DNA from: Ceratopteris richardii
Taxonomy: Eukaryota > Streptophyta > Polypodiopsida > Polypodiales > Pteridaceae
Direction: 5' to 3'
Assembly: GCA_020310875.1 (NCBI GenBank)
Contig: CM035407.1
Coordinates: 73,328,721-73,392,720 of the forward strand
DNA length: 64,000 bases
Shown: positions 41,299 to 51,697 of the stretch, piece after piece
Numbering within the stretch: position 1 is the stretch's first letter
Layout: every line of letters begins with the position of its first letter
Notes under the pieces: generated by a model
Seen by the model: the letters and a program-made list of their open reading frames with translations, nothing else
The model's database searches: none
What the model was told of the DNA's origin: nothing
Program-made: the position numbers and the translations under genes

Positions 41299-42600
41299 AT
41301 GGCAAATTTGAGTGCATCGATTGAGAAGTTATCAGATGGGAGAAATTATCCCATATGGAAATTTAGAATGCAGTCTTATCTCATGTCTAAGGTCTTTGGG
41401 GATTCATAACAAGTACAGAAGTGAAGCCAGTATTACTAGAAGCTCCTACACAAGCAGATCGAGCAAGAGAGAAAGAATGGATTGAAAGAGAAAGAAGAGT
41501 TCTATTTATTATATCACAAACAATTTGGAATACTATGATTGGACATATAAAAGGTTTGAATACTAGCACAGAAGCCTGGGAGTCTCTAGAAAGGTTATGT
41601 GCAACTACCAACAGCGCAAGGCAAACACAAGTTATTGGTGAGTTGACAAGAGTAAAAAAGAAACCACGACAATCAACTAATGATTATGTTCTTGAGGTAA
41701 AATCTCTTATTGAAGCATTAACCTCTATTGATGCATCTCTTGATGAGGATATAAAGTTTAATAGCATGTTAAATGGCTTGAGAGAAGATGAAAGATGGAA
41801 GTCTTTCATTACATCTATCACAACTTGAGAGAATCTACCATCCTTTGAAGATTTACAAATGCTCATGATCACTAAAGAAATCAACATAGAAGGTGGGAAA
41901 TCTTATCATTCGCAAAGAGGTAGTCAACGACAAGCTCTTTATACTTCATCAAATAGATCAAGAGGTAGAGGAAATTGGAGAGGAGGAGGAAGTTTCAACA
42001 ACAATGCAAGAGAAAGAGGAAGCTTTAATGCTACTAGAGGAGGAAGAACAATACAAAAAAGCCAATAGACTCAACCAAATCAGCAAGGTAACTTTACTTA
42101 TAATTATTATGGTAAAGTTGGTCATTATGCTAGGGATTGCTTCTCCAACCCAAATAGAAGAGATGGCTTTGGAGGACAACAAAGAGGAAGAGGCCAAGAT
42201 CACATGCATCAAAACAACAACATAGTGCAAGAGGAGGCTCAAACATAGAAGGAAAACATTCTTATGGCTATGCATACAGAGACACATAAGAGGAAGGTAA
42301 ACAACAAAAATTGGTATGTAGATAGTGGTTGCTCAAACCACATGAGTCACAACATGAATATGTTTGTGAACTTACAAGCCATATTCAAGCGTACAGTTGC
42401 TACAGGAGATAGTACTAAGCATGAAGTAGTTTACATTCGTGATTCTCCACTTAATGAACATGTAACACTCAGAGATGGTTTGTTTTTTCCTACTATTACA
42501 AGAACATGTAACACTTAGAGATGGTTTGTTTGTTCCTACTATTTGGACAAATGGAGGACAATGGAGTGAAGGTTGATTTTGAACAAAACATATACTTCCA
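41299..42600 (+). pseudogene. Copia F gag and protease
   Basis: Starts at ATG 41299 (MANLSASIEKLSDGRNYPIW) and shifts near 41400. It then reads from 41421 (VLFIISQTIWNTMIGHIKGL, RQTQVIGELTRVKKKPRQ) with TGA near 41826 and TAG near 42066. An Arg/Gly/Ser tract leads to a knuckle with its first two Cys changed to Tyr (YNYYGKVGHYARDC). The protease loop WYVDSGCSNHM follows near 42315. A 44-bp tandem duplication (42458 and 42502) wrecks the frame soon after. Confidence 0.8.
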
Positions 42601-42809
42601 AAAATTCCAAAAATTATCATTTGATTTTGAAACACTAGGAGACATCATATTCATCATGTGATGTTGAACCATAAACAACTTCTCAGAATCATCTGCACTT
42701 GTGGATGCATAGTTGTTCTGCTGCCTTTTGTTATTTTGATTCTTCAACCTGCAATCACGTTCAAAGTGTCTAGGTTTACCACAATTCCAGCATCCTTTAC
42801 CATCATTAC
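42600..42809 (-). pseudogene. Inverted scrap of B-family gag
   Basis: Minus strand equals the B2 segment at about 44408-44615, the zinc knuckle to protease start (KLFMVQHHMMN, SVSKSNDNF). It is an inverted partial copy lying directly against the 5' end of B2. Its far end meets copia F inside an AAAATTCC-rich stretch. Confidence 0.8.
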
Positions 42810-43188
42810 TATTGAGATATCAAGCTCAACATGTGATGATCCAGGATGACACGTACCAGTTTTTCGTTTCTCTGACATGTATAGTGGTCATACCGATATA
42901 TGTCAGGGATACTTCATTGAGCTTTATTAGATTTATCTACCGAGAGTGATGGCAAATTTATTTCTTGCCAGCTCACTCATTCGCGGATATTAGGTTTTTC
43001 CTTATGTACTGATCTTTATATATTGCACTTGTTGTATTCTTGTTTTTAGGTCATTTGCGTACATTCCTTTTATGTAATAGAAGAAGAAGAAGAAGATTAT
43101 TCTTCCTTGCCTCAATCTGTGTGTGTGCTTCTCCTTGAGAGTGAGAGCGTGTGTGTGAGCTCTCTTCCTTATCTCCTTCCTCGTGATA
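42810..43188 (+). repeat. Copia B2 5' LTR (379 bp)
   Basis: Matches the reverse complement of 25343-25718. Both ends have decayed: TATTGAG for TGTTGAG and GTGATA for GTGACA. TTTATATATTG lies near 43014-43024. Confidence 0.85.
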
Positions 43189-43200
43189 TGGTATTAGAGC
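43189..43200 (+). promoter_or_regulatory. Mutated primer-binding site (tRNA-iMet), copia B2
   Basis: TGGTATTAGAGC, one C-to-T change from the standard site. Confidence 0.85.
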
Positions 43201-43602
43201 CAGCGTGGTTGTAGAGAGCTCGTGGAGAAGGCGACGGTGAAGACTACGCGGCAAGGCGTGCAGAAAACACGATTTCACAAACGGCCTCCGTTTGCTACGA
43301 AAATCACCATGAAGGTAGAAGACCTCAAAAGTTTCGGATTGAAGTTTCGGATCCATCTCGACCTCCGTTTCGAGCCCGCAAGGTGGGGCCCACAGAAAAA
43401 CCAAGTCAGTTTCAGAAACTGTAACTTGCGTTGTGTTCGGAGACACTCATATATTCCAGATTCAGAATTTCAAGCGATTCCGTGTACTGTTGATACACGA
43501 AAACTGTGTTTTTTTGACATCGAACTGTCACGTCATAGTGCAACAGTGTTCAAGCAGAAGTGCTGCTTGTAGTGTGTTGCGGTGTTGTGAATTGTTGCAG
43601 AA

Positions 43603-44883
43603 ATGGAAAACGCAGATGGAATGAGTTAGCTTATGAGCGATAAGTTGGACAAGAACAACTTCCATGCTTGGAGATTCAGAATGATGAATTTCCTGATGGG
43701 AAAAGGCTACTGGAAGTACATCGAAGGAGAGAATGAAAATGCTCCGCAGTTACCAGAAAGGAATTGAATTGCAGAACAGTTAAGAGCATATGAGGAATGG
43801 AATCAAGGAGCACGAAAGGTAATGTATTGGCTATCTGTTAGCATACAGGATAGCATGATTGGACACATACAGGATGCCAAGACTCCAAAAGAGGCTTGGA
43901 ACAGTTTGGTCACTTTGTACGAGACCAATACAAAGGCACATGAATTGCATCTCAAGAACGAGCTGCATACATTGGAGAAAAAGAGCATGTCGATAAGTGA
44001 CTACACTCTAAAAACCAAAAGCATATGTGAGTCACTTGCATCTATTGGTGTGAATGTAGATGATGATGATAAGGTGGAAGTGTGCCTTCATGGTTTAGAA
44101 GCTGCATATAAGCAGTTCAGAACTTCTATACAGACCAGGGAAAATATTCCGAATTTTGCTGATTTGGTCTCTATGCTGATCATTGAAGAAAAGAGTCTTG
44201 GTGAGGATTCAAACTCCCAAAGAAAGCCCAGTTCTGAGCACGTATTCTACTCTGGCAGAGGAAGAGGCAGAGGTAGAGGTTTTGGAAGTGGAAGAGGAAA
44301 CACTAACCAAGAACAAGGTCAACAACAGAATCATGCAAGAGGAAGAGGACAGTATCGAGGTAGGAAGCGCCAAAGAGGTCGCAAAAATTTCCAAAGAAAT
44401 GATTCAGGTAATGATAGTAAAGGATGCTGGAATTGTGGTAAACCTGGACACTTTGAACGTGATTGTAGGTTAAAGAATCAAAATAACAGAAGGCAGCAAA
44501 ACAACTATGCATCCACAAGTGCAGATGATTTTGAGAAGCTGTTTATGGTTCAACATCACATGATGAATACGATGTCTGCTGGTGTTTCAAAATCGAATGA
44601 TAATGTCTGGTATGTTGATTTAGGTGCTTCAAATCACATGACCAGTCATGCAGAATGGTTTTGTAGTTTGCAAAAAATGCCAGTTCCTGGATATGTTGAA
44701 ACAGGTGATGACACATCGCATCCTATTGAGCATACAGGAAACATAGGATTGTCTATGGAGGACAGAAAGGTAAAACATCTCGCTGATGTGCTGCATGTTC
44801 CAAATATAACGAAGAATCTGGTTTTTGTTAGACAAATGGTTGACCAGGACAAGTCAGGTTCAATGCTGATGGATTATATGTAG
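43603..44883 (+). pseudogene. Copia B2 gag and protease
   Basis: The ATG at 43603 is followed by early stops near 43627 and 43765. The long open part begins about 43822 (MYWLSVSIQDSMIGHIQDAK). A Gly/Arg tract precedes the intact knuckle CWNCGKPGHFERDC. The protease loop is WYVDLGASNHM, with Leu for Ser after Asp. The frame ends at TAG 44881-44883 after a shift near 44870. Confidence 0.85.
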
Positions 44884-44906
44884 AAGAGTACAAGCAGGAT
44901 GGATGA

Positions 44907-46571
44907 TTGGTTGCCAAAGGAAACAAAGTGGGTAGGATGTTCACCTTAACTGTGAAGATTCCTGAAATGAATGCAGCCATGTTTGCGAAAGGTGCAGGAG
45001 TTATTGCAGATATAGAGATATGGCACAAACGAATTGGACATGCAAACTTGCAAAGGCTGAAACTGATGCATTCAAAGGAGATTGTCCATGGACTACCAAA
45101 TTTCAAAGTTGCAGAAATGCAAAAGGTATGTGCAGCATGTCAATTTGGTAAACAATCAAGAGCATCATTTCCACATGACATGCATGTTAGTGAGAATGTA
45201 CTAGAAGTAGTACATACAGATGTTTGGGGTCCAGCAAAGACCACATCTATGGGCGATTGCAGGTTTTATGTTACTTTCATTGATGACCATACATGCAAAG
45301 TATGGGTATATTTCATCAAAGAGAAGAGCGAGGTGTTTACTCACTTCCAGAATTTTAAAGTTATGGTGGAAAAGCAGACAGGGAAGTACATTCAAACATT
45401 AAGATCTGATGAAGGAGGTGAATACATGTCAAATGAGTTCAACAATTTTCTAAAAAATCATGGAATTCGGCATCAGTTTTCATGCAGGTACACACCACAA
45501 CAGAATGGTGTTGCTGAATGCAAAAATAGACATATTGCAGAAATAGCAAGAGCCTTGATGGCTAAGAAGAATATGCCTCATTGTTATTGGGCAGAAGCTG
45601 TGCATACTGCTGTATACATCATGAACAGAACTCCGACTGCTGGTGTACATCAAGTTACACCTGAAGAGAAGTTTACAGGTAAAAAGCCAAACTTATCACG
45701 TCTGAAAGTTTTTGGTTGTATTGCATATGTACATGTTCCAGATGATTTGAGGAAGAAGCTTGATCCAAAAGCAGAAAAATGTGTCTTCATTGGATATTTC
45801 CTTGAGCAAAAGGGGTACAAATGTTATAACCCACTCACACGACAGGTGAAGGGGAGCAGAGATGTGGTATTTGATGAAATGTCAAGCTTCTATGCAGATG
45901 CCAAAGAAGGACTGAATCTTGAACCAAATGACAAAGAAAATGCTGAAAAATCTAGTGCAAAATCTCAAGTTTTGAGTGGACCGGATGCATCACCAAGCAA
46001 TAGTTCCAACTCAAATCCATGGAGTGGAAGATTGCGTGGAAATTTCAGTCCAGCAAATTCATCAAATACATCCAAGAAAGGTAAAGAAAAGCTTTCTGTT
46101 GGTAGTAAAACAGGTGCAGGTTTTGAAGACGTTGGTGGAGATTCAAGCGGTTCAGAAAAGAGTCTTGATGAGGAACTTGGATTGCCCTCTGTGAAGACTC
46201 CAGGAGTAAGAAGAGCACATGCAGATGATACAAGAAGAAGTGACCCAGGACCAAGAAGATCTCAGAGGATGCGTAATTCAGTGCAACGATTGACATATGA
46301 TAGTTACATGGCTCGCCATTGTGCCTACATGACAAAGGTAATACAAGATGCTGAACCTTCTTGTTTTGAAGATGCAATTGGTAATGCAGATTGGGAAAAA
46401 GCTATGGATGAGGAGATGGCTGCACTTTATGGAAATGATACATGGAAGCTGGTTCCATTGCCGCAAGGAAAGAAATCCATAGGCTGCAAATGGGTTTACA
46501 AGGTAAAGCATAATGCTGATGGTAGCATAAGCAGGTATAAAGCACGATTGGTAGCTAAAGGTTATGCATAG
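44907..46571 (+). CDS. Copia B2 integrase and start of reverse transcriptase
   Basis: A 554-residue frame. Pre-integrase finger: IWHKRIGHANLQ and CAACQFGKQ. The integrase keeps HTDVWGP, LRSDEGGEY and NGVAECKN, so the DDE residues are present. A Ser/Asn-rich linker with RRSQRMRN precedes the RT start WEKAMDEEMAALYGNDTW and YKARLVAKGYA. TAG 46569-46571 interrupts it at a spot where relatives have Gln; the RT continues in frame. Confidence 0.88.
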   Translation: MVAKGNKVGRMFTLTVKIPEMNAAMFAKGAGVIADIEIWHKRIGHANLQRLKLMHSKEIVHGLPNFKVAEMQKVCAACQFGKQSRASFPHDMHVSENVLEVVHTDVWGPAKTTSMGDCRFYVTFIDDHTCKVWVYFIKEKSEVFTHFQNFKVMVEKQTGKYIQTLRSDEGGEYMSNEFNNFLKNHGIRHQFSCRYTPQQNGVAECKNRHIAEIARALMAKKNMPHCYWAEAVHTAVYIMNRTPTAGVHQVTPEEKFTGKKPNLSRLKVFGCIAYVHVPDDLRKKLDPKAEKCVFIGYFLEQKGYKCYNPLTRQVKGSRDVVFDEMSSFYADAKEGLNLEPNDKENAEKSSAKSQVLSGPDASPSNSSNSNPWSGRLRGNFSPANSSNTSKKGKEKLSVGSKTGAGFEDVGGDSSGSEKSLDEELGLPSVKTPGVRRAHADDTRRSDPGPRRSQRMRNSVQRLTYDSYMARHCAYMTKVIQDAEPSCFEDAIGNADWEKAMDEEMAALYGNDTWKLVPLPQGKKSIGCKWVYKVKHNADGSISRYKARLVAKGYA

Positions 46572-47330
46572 ACATATGGCATTGATTATGAGGAAACATT
46601 CAGCCCTGTAGCTAAAATGTCTACTGTCAGAACACTTGTTGCATTAGCTACAGCAAAAGGATGGACTTTGCATCAGATGGATGTGAAGAATGCTTTCCTA
46701 CATGGTGAGTTACAGGAAGAAGTATATATGGACCAGCCACAAGGATATGAAGATTCAAAGCATCCAGAATATGTTTGCAAGTTGCAAAAGGCTTTGTATG
46801 GGCTGAAGCAAGCCCCTCGTGCATGGCATGCAAGGATTGCTGATTACTTAAGGGTTCTCTATGTGTGATGCAGATCACTCACTATATGCAAGGAAGGCTG
46901 ATGATGGCATCACTATTGTGGCTATTTATGTTGATGACCTGATTGTAGGTGGTGATAATGAAGAAAGAATCAAAGAGGTAAAGAAACTTCTTATGTAGGA
47001 ATTCGACATGAAAGACCTTGGTGTGCTGCGCTATTTCTTGGGCATTGAGTTTATACATACAAAAACAGGTATATGGATGTCGCAAAGGCAATATGCCTTG
47101 AATATGCTGCAAAAGTATGGTATGGATGATTGTAAGCCAATTTCTATGCCATTAGATCAGAATTTGAAATTGGATACTACATCAGGTGAAGCATTGGAAA
47201 ATGCTACTATGTACAGGAAAATTGGGGGAAGTCTTATATATCTCACAATTACAAGGCCTGATCTAAGTTATACTATTGGACTTGAAAGTCAGTTTATGCA
47301 GGTTCCTAGGAAGCCACATTTGGATGAAGC
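46572..47330 (+). pseudogene. Copia B2 reverse transcriptase, truncated
   Basis: [29 protein letters not shown] and [12 protein letters not shown] read to a shift near 46855. After it come YVDDLIV, a TAG near 46996 and LRYFLGIEFIHT. TRPDLSYTIG and SQFMQVPRKPHLD are the last recognisable residues, near 47320. RNase H is absent. Confidence 0.83.
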
Positions 47331-47449
47331 ATTTGAAAACACAAGGCATCAAAAGGTTACTTCAAAAGTATCCTCATACACAAAGAAATCCAAAAGGTAT
47401 TATCCTTTATCCTTTAAGCTCACAGGTTGCAGCAGAAGGAAAGGAGTAT

Positions 47450-48395
47450 GGCAGATCATATCTCCATTGATAAATTGGATAGAGATAATTACCCTGCATG
47501 GGTAATGAGAATGGAATCCTTACTTATGAGTAAGGATCTCATGGTATATGTAACAGGTGAAGAAGAGAAACCAGTATTTGAAGATGAAAGCCGACCAAAG
47601 AAAGAAGAACTTGATGCATTAAAGCATTGGCAGAAGAAGGATGCAAGTGCAAAAGCCTACATCTACAATACAATCTCTGATCATTTGCTACCACACATCA
47701 GAGGATTGGAAACATCTGAAGATATATGGAATGCATTGGAGTATCATTTACAAAGTACTACCAAAGCAAGGAAAGCAAGTCTATGGTCAGAGTTTACAAC
47801 ATTCAAGAAGAAGCCAAGTCAAAGTATTAGTGATTATGTCATTAAGATGAAGGATCTAGCAGATAGTCTTGGATCCATAGATGAAGATGTTGAAGATCAC
47901 AGATTGATTTCTCAACTACTTGCAAGTTTGAGAGGGGATGAAAGGTGGAAACCTTTTGTCTTATCAACAGAACTTTCATTAAATCATTATGTTCCAGATT
48001 TGAACCAGTTGCTTGGTTTGATGCTCACATATGAGCAAGACTTGAAGGGAGATGGAGATGAGCAAGACTTGAAGGGAGATGGAGATAAAGGACAAAGTTC
48101 TACAATGTACATGAAGAACAAGAAGAAAGGAGATAAAGGTAAAGCAAAGGATGAAGAGGAGTTGAGTTCTCAAGCTTATTATGCAAGAGGTAAAGGCACT
48201 GGTAGAGGAAGACCAAGAGCTTTTGGAACAGGTAGAGGTAATCAGAATAGCAATAAGAAGGTTTGCTGGATCTGTGGATTGAGTAATCATTTGGCTCATG
48301 ACTGTTGGCACAATCAACAAGGATCAAACCAGAATCAAAACAACAATAGCAGAGGCCGAGGTGGAAGATATCAAAGTAATTTTCAAAGAGGCTGA
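47450..48395 (+). CDS. Copia D gag
   Basis: ATG 47450 gives MADHISIDKLDRDNYPAW, matching the start of copia A and E gag. UBN2-type core: IWNALEYHLQSTTKARKA and SQSISDYVIKMKDLAD. A 27-bp tandem duplication repeats EQDLKGDGD near 48036-48090. The knuckle CWICGLSNHLAHDC is intact. TGA 48393-48395 stops it in the Arg/Gly tract where copia C has Arg. Confidence 0.88.
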
Positions 48396-49713
48396 CAAAA
48401 TCATAGAGGAGGCTATGGTAGAGGTGGAGGAAGAAGTTGGGGACATAATCAATCCTACAACACCACCTACTACAACTATGCAAATGACACACAGAATGAA
48501 ATTCATACATCATTGATGATGAACTCAATGAGCACATCAGATAAAGAAGATCTAAAGGTATTTTACATTGACTCTGGATGTTCTAATCATTTGTCAGGAA
48601 ACATAGAATTGATGTCAGAATTGGAAAAAGGTATTTCTAGTCATACAGTTCAAATAGGTGATAATACAAGACATAGTGTACATTCAATTGGAAAAGTGAA
48701 ATGCCAGAGCAGATTTGCTAACCAATGTTTTGTATGTTCCCACAATACCTAGAAACTTGATTAGTGTGGGACAGATAGTTGAAAAAGATTTTCAAGTCAG
48801 GTTTACAAATGAAGGAGTATTTGTTGAAGATCCAGAGAATGGATATAATCAAATTGTCTCTGGTAAGAAAGAAGGTAGACTCTTTACTTTAAGAGTGCAA
48901 GGGAACATTGGTCACGCTTTGCTCACACATGGTGAAGGAGTGATTACAGAACTTGATCTCTGGCATAAGAGATTAGGTCATTTCAATGAAAGAGGAATTA
49001 AAGCTATGGTTGCAAATCAGTCTGTACTAGGACTACCAAATGTGCAAAGTCAACATATGGTTTATAAATGTGAAGCATGTCAAATGGGTAAAGCACATAG
49101 GTTACCATTTCAGAAGAAAGGATTCAAATATGATGGATTACTAGAGCTCATTCACACAGATGTATGGGGACCAACAAAAGAAGGATCTATCAGTGGCTCA
49201 AGGTACTATGTTCTTTTCATTGTTGATGCTACAAGATGGATAACATTATATGTTTTGAAGGAAAGATCAGAAGTGTTTGGAGCCTTCAAGCTTTTTCATC
49301 CATATGTAGAGAGAGTCACAGGTCAAAAGCTTAAGACACTGAGATCTGATGGAGGGGGAGAATACTTCTCCCAAGAGTTCAATGATTATCTTTGGAATGC
49401 AGGTATTAAGAGAGAAATAACTTGCAGGTATACACCACAACAAAATGGTGTAGCAGAAAGAAGGAATAGGACTTTGGTTGAGTTTGCTAGAGCTATGCTA
49501 AAGGAGAAGAATTGTCCAAATTATCTTTGGGTTGAGGCTGTAAATACAGCTACATATCTTGTGAATAGATTACCATGTGCAGCTCTCAATGGAATGACTC
49601 CATATGAAGCTTGGTGGGGTAAGAAAGCAACACTAGATCATTGTAGAGTGTTTGGATCAATTGCATATGCTTATGTGCCATCACAACTTAGACATAAATT
49701 GAACCAAAGGTAG
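48396..49713 (+). pseudogene. Copia D protease and integrase
   Basis: The frame of gag continues past the stop to the protease loop FYIDSGCSNHLSG near 48560. A small deletion near 48705 shifts it to 48715-49713. That piece has LWHKRLGHFNERG, CEACQMGKAH and the integrase triad in HTDVWGP, LRSDGGGEY and NGVAERRN. A one-base loss near 49695 ends it at TAG. Confidence 0.87.
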
Positions 49714-49721
49714 AAAAATAT

Positions 49722-50495
49722 GTGTTCATTGTTTATGATGAAACGCAGATGGGTTACAGATTGTGGAATCCTCTAACCAAACAATTTATTGTTTCTAGAG
49801 ATGTTACATTTGATGAACAAAAAAGTTGGTATGCAGATCAAAGTAATTCAGCTCAAGAATTTGAACAAGAGGTAAGAAGATGTGAGAAAGGAAAATCAAT
49901 TGTGCAGGTGAATAGAGATGAAGACTATATGCAAGGAAGTACATCCAAAAGTGGATTAGCAAGAAGAAATGAAGAATCTCCTATATTTGATGAAGAAGTG
50001 TATTCAGACACTTATGAAGAATGTGAACCAAGAAGGTCAAGCAGGACAAGAAGACAACTAGAAAGGTATTCTTATGATACTTCTTACATAACTCAGAAGA
50101 ACTATGCATATATGGTCAATGATGATGAAGAACCTCAGAACTATGATGAAGCTAAAGGTAAGAAGCAATGGGAAGAAGCAATGAAGGAAGAATTCAATGC
50201 ATTAGAGGAGAACAAGACATGGGAACTTGTTCCTAAACCAAATGGTAAGAAAGTAATTGGAAATGAATGGGTTTATAAAGTGAAGAAGCTTGCAGATGGA
50301 AGTATAGCCAGATACAAAGCTAGACTGGTGGTGAAAGGCTATGCCCAAACCTATGGCATAGATTATGATGAGACATTCAGTCCTGTAGCTAAGATGTCAA
50401 CTATAAGGACAATCATTGCTATTGCAGCTTCAAAAGGATGGACTCTAAGTCAATTGGATATAAAGAATGCATTCTTGAATGGATATGTCAGATGA
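49722..50495 (+). CDS. Copia D linker and reverse transcriptase, first part
   Basis: Restored frame from 49722. QMGYRLWNPLTKQF and VSRDVTFDEQKSW close the integrase region. SRTRRQLERYSYDTSYI is the linker. RT begins with WEEAMKEEFNALEENKTWEL and reaches LDIKNAFLNG. A short deletion gives TGA at 50493-50495. Confidence 0.87.
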   Translation: MFIVYDETQMGYRLWNPLTKQFIVSRDVTFDEQKSWYADQSNSAQEFEQEVRRCEKGKSIVQVNRDEDYMQGSTSKSGLARRNEESPIFDEEVYSDTYEECEPRRSSRTRRQLERYSYDTSYITQKNYAYMVNDDEEPQNYDEAKGKKQWEEAMKEEFNALEENKTWELVPKPNGKKVIGNEWVYKVKKLADGSIARYKARLVVKGYAQTYGIDYDETFSPVAKMSTIRTIIAIAASKGWTLSQLDIKNAFLNGYVR

Positions 50496-51651
50496 GGTAT
50501 ACATGGAATAACCTCAAGGGTTTATAGATTCCAGGTATCCAAATTTTGTTTGCAGGTTGAGAAGAGCATTGTATGGATTGAAGCAAGCTCCAAGGGCATG
50601 GAACTATAGACTGGTGAAGTATCTCAATGAACTTGGATATCAAAGTTCAAAAGCAGATCCAAGTCTACTCATCAAAAGAACAGAGGAAGGTACAATCTAC
50701 ATTTGTATTTATGTAGATGACATTATAATCATAGGAACTTCAGATGAAGGAATCAAGGAGGTAAAGAGATTACTTGAGAAAGAGTTCAAGATCAGTGACC
50801 TAGGAAAGTTGTCATACTTTCTTGGAATGGAAGTTACTTATACAGATCATGGCATATATGTATCACAAGAAAGGTATCTTCTGAATCTATTGAAGAAGTT
50901 TGATATGGAAAATTGCAGAGAAGCTTCAACTCCAATTGAAGTTAATCACAAGCTCAGTAAATATGATGGTGCAGAATACAAGGATATGAGGAAGTATCAA
51001 TCTCTTGTGGGTAGTTTGATTTATGCTACACTAACAAGACGTGATCTTAGTTATGCAGTGGGAGTATTGTCACAATTCATGCATTGTCCAAAGGACCCAC
51101 ATTGGATTGCAGGTCAAAGAGTTCTCAGATATATAAAAGGAACTATAAAGGAAGGATTATATTATCCTTTTACATCAGATTTGAAGTTGAGAGCCTATAG
51201 TGACTGAGACTGGGAAGGTAACCAGGATGACAAAAGATCAACTCATGGTTACATGATATACATTGGTGATAAGCTTGTAAGTTGGTGTTCAAAGAAACAA
51301 CATACAGTAGCATTATCATCAACTGAAGCTGAGTACAAAGGACTTGTGGAAGCAGCTAATGAGGTCATATGGATGCAGGCATTGTTCAAAAGCTTGGGCA
51401 TTGATCAAGGTACACCTACAATACATGGAGATAATATGAGTTCACTTTATCTTGCAGCAAATCCAGTTTTTCATGCAAGGACAAAGCACATAGAGATACA
51501 GTATCATTTTCTCAGAGAAAAGGTAATGGAGAAGGAGATTGAAGTGTAGTACATTTCTACTAAAGATGAGTTAGCAGACATAATGACAAAGAACTTGGAT
51601 GGTGTGAAGACCAGCAGATTCAAAAGCATGGCAGGAGTAAAAGAAAAGAAG
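50496..51651 (+). pseudogene. Copia D reverse transcriptase end and RNase H
   Basis: Open again from about 50510, with a TAA at 50508-50510. [37 protein letters not shown] and LTRRDLSYAVGVL follow. TGA near 51205 falls in the RNase H YSD motif. SSTEAEYKGL and GDNMSSLYLA come next, and TAG near 51547 precedes the end. Confidence 0.87.
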
Positions 51652-51685
51652 ATGATATGAAGTAACAGAGAATGTCAATTAATGA

Positions 51686-51697
51686 TTGAGGGGGAGC
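51686..51697 (+). promoter_or_regulatory. Polypurine tract, copia D
   Basis: TTGAGGGGGAGC next to the LTR, the same as in copia A, C and E. Confidence 0.88.

Larger units (their letters stand above)
40454..42600 (+). mobile_element. Copia F: 5' part of a Ty1/copia element
   Basis: Plus-strand LTR, primer site, gag and protease start, cut at about 42600 by an inverted scrap of the B family. The rest is not found in the window. Confidence 0.75.
42810..47330 (+). mobile_element. Copia B2: Ty1/copia element, 3' end lost
   Basis: Plus-strand relative of copia B with LTR, primer site, gag, PR, IN and most of RT. RNase H and the 3' LTR are missing; at about 47330 the sequence becomes the copia D leader. 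Several stops show age. Confidence 0.87.

Noticed and set aside
43051..43446. 131-residue minus-strand ORF over the B2 leader, and its plus-strand twin at 25103-25477
   Set aside because: Both are open only because the LTR end and leader of the B family are low in stops. No domain is present and the frame is non-coding strand in both copies.
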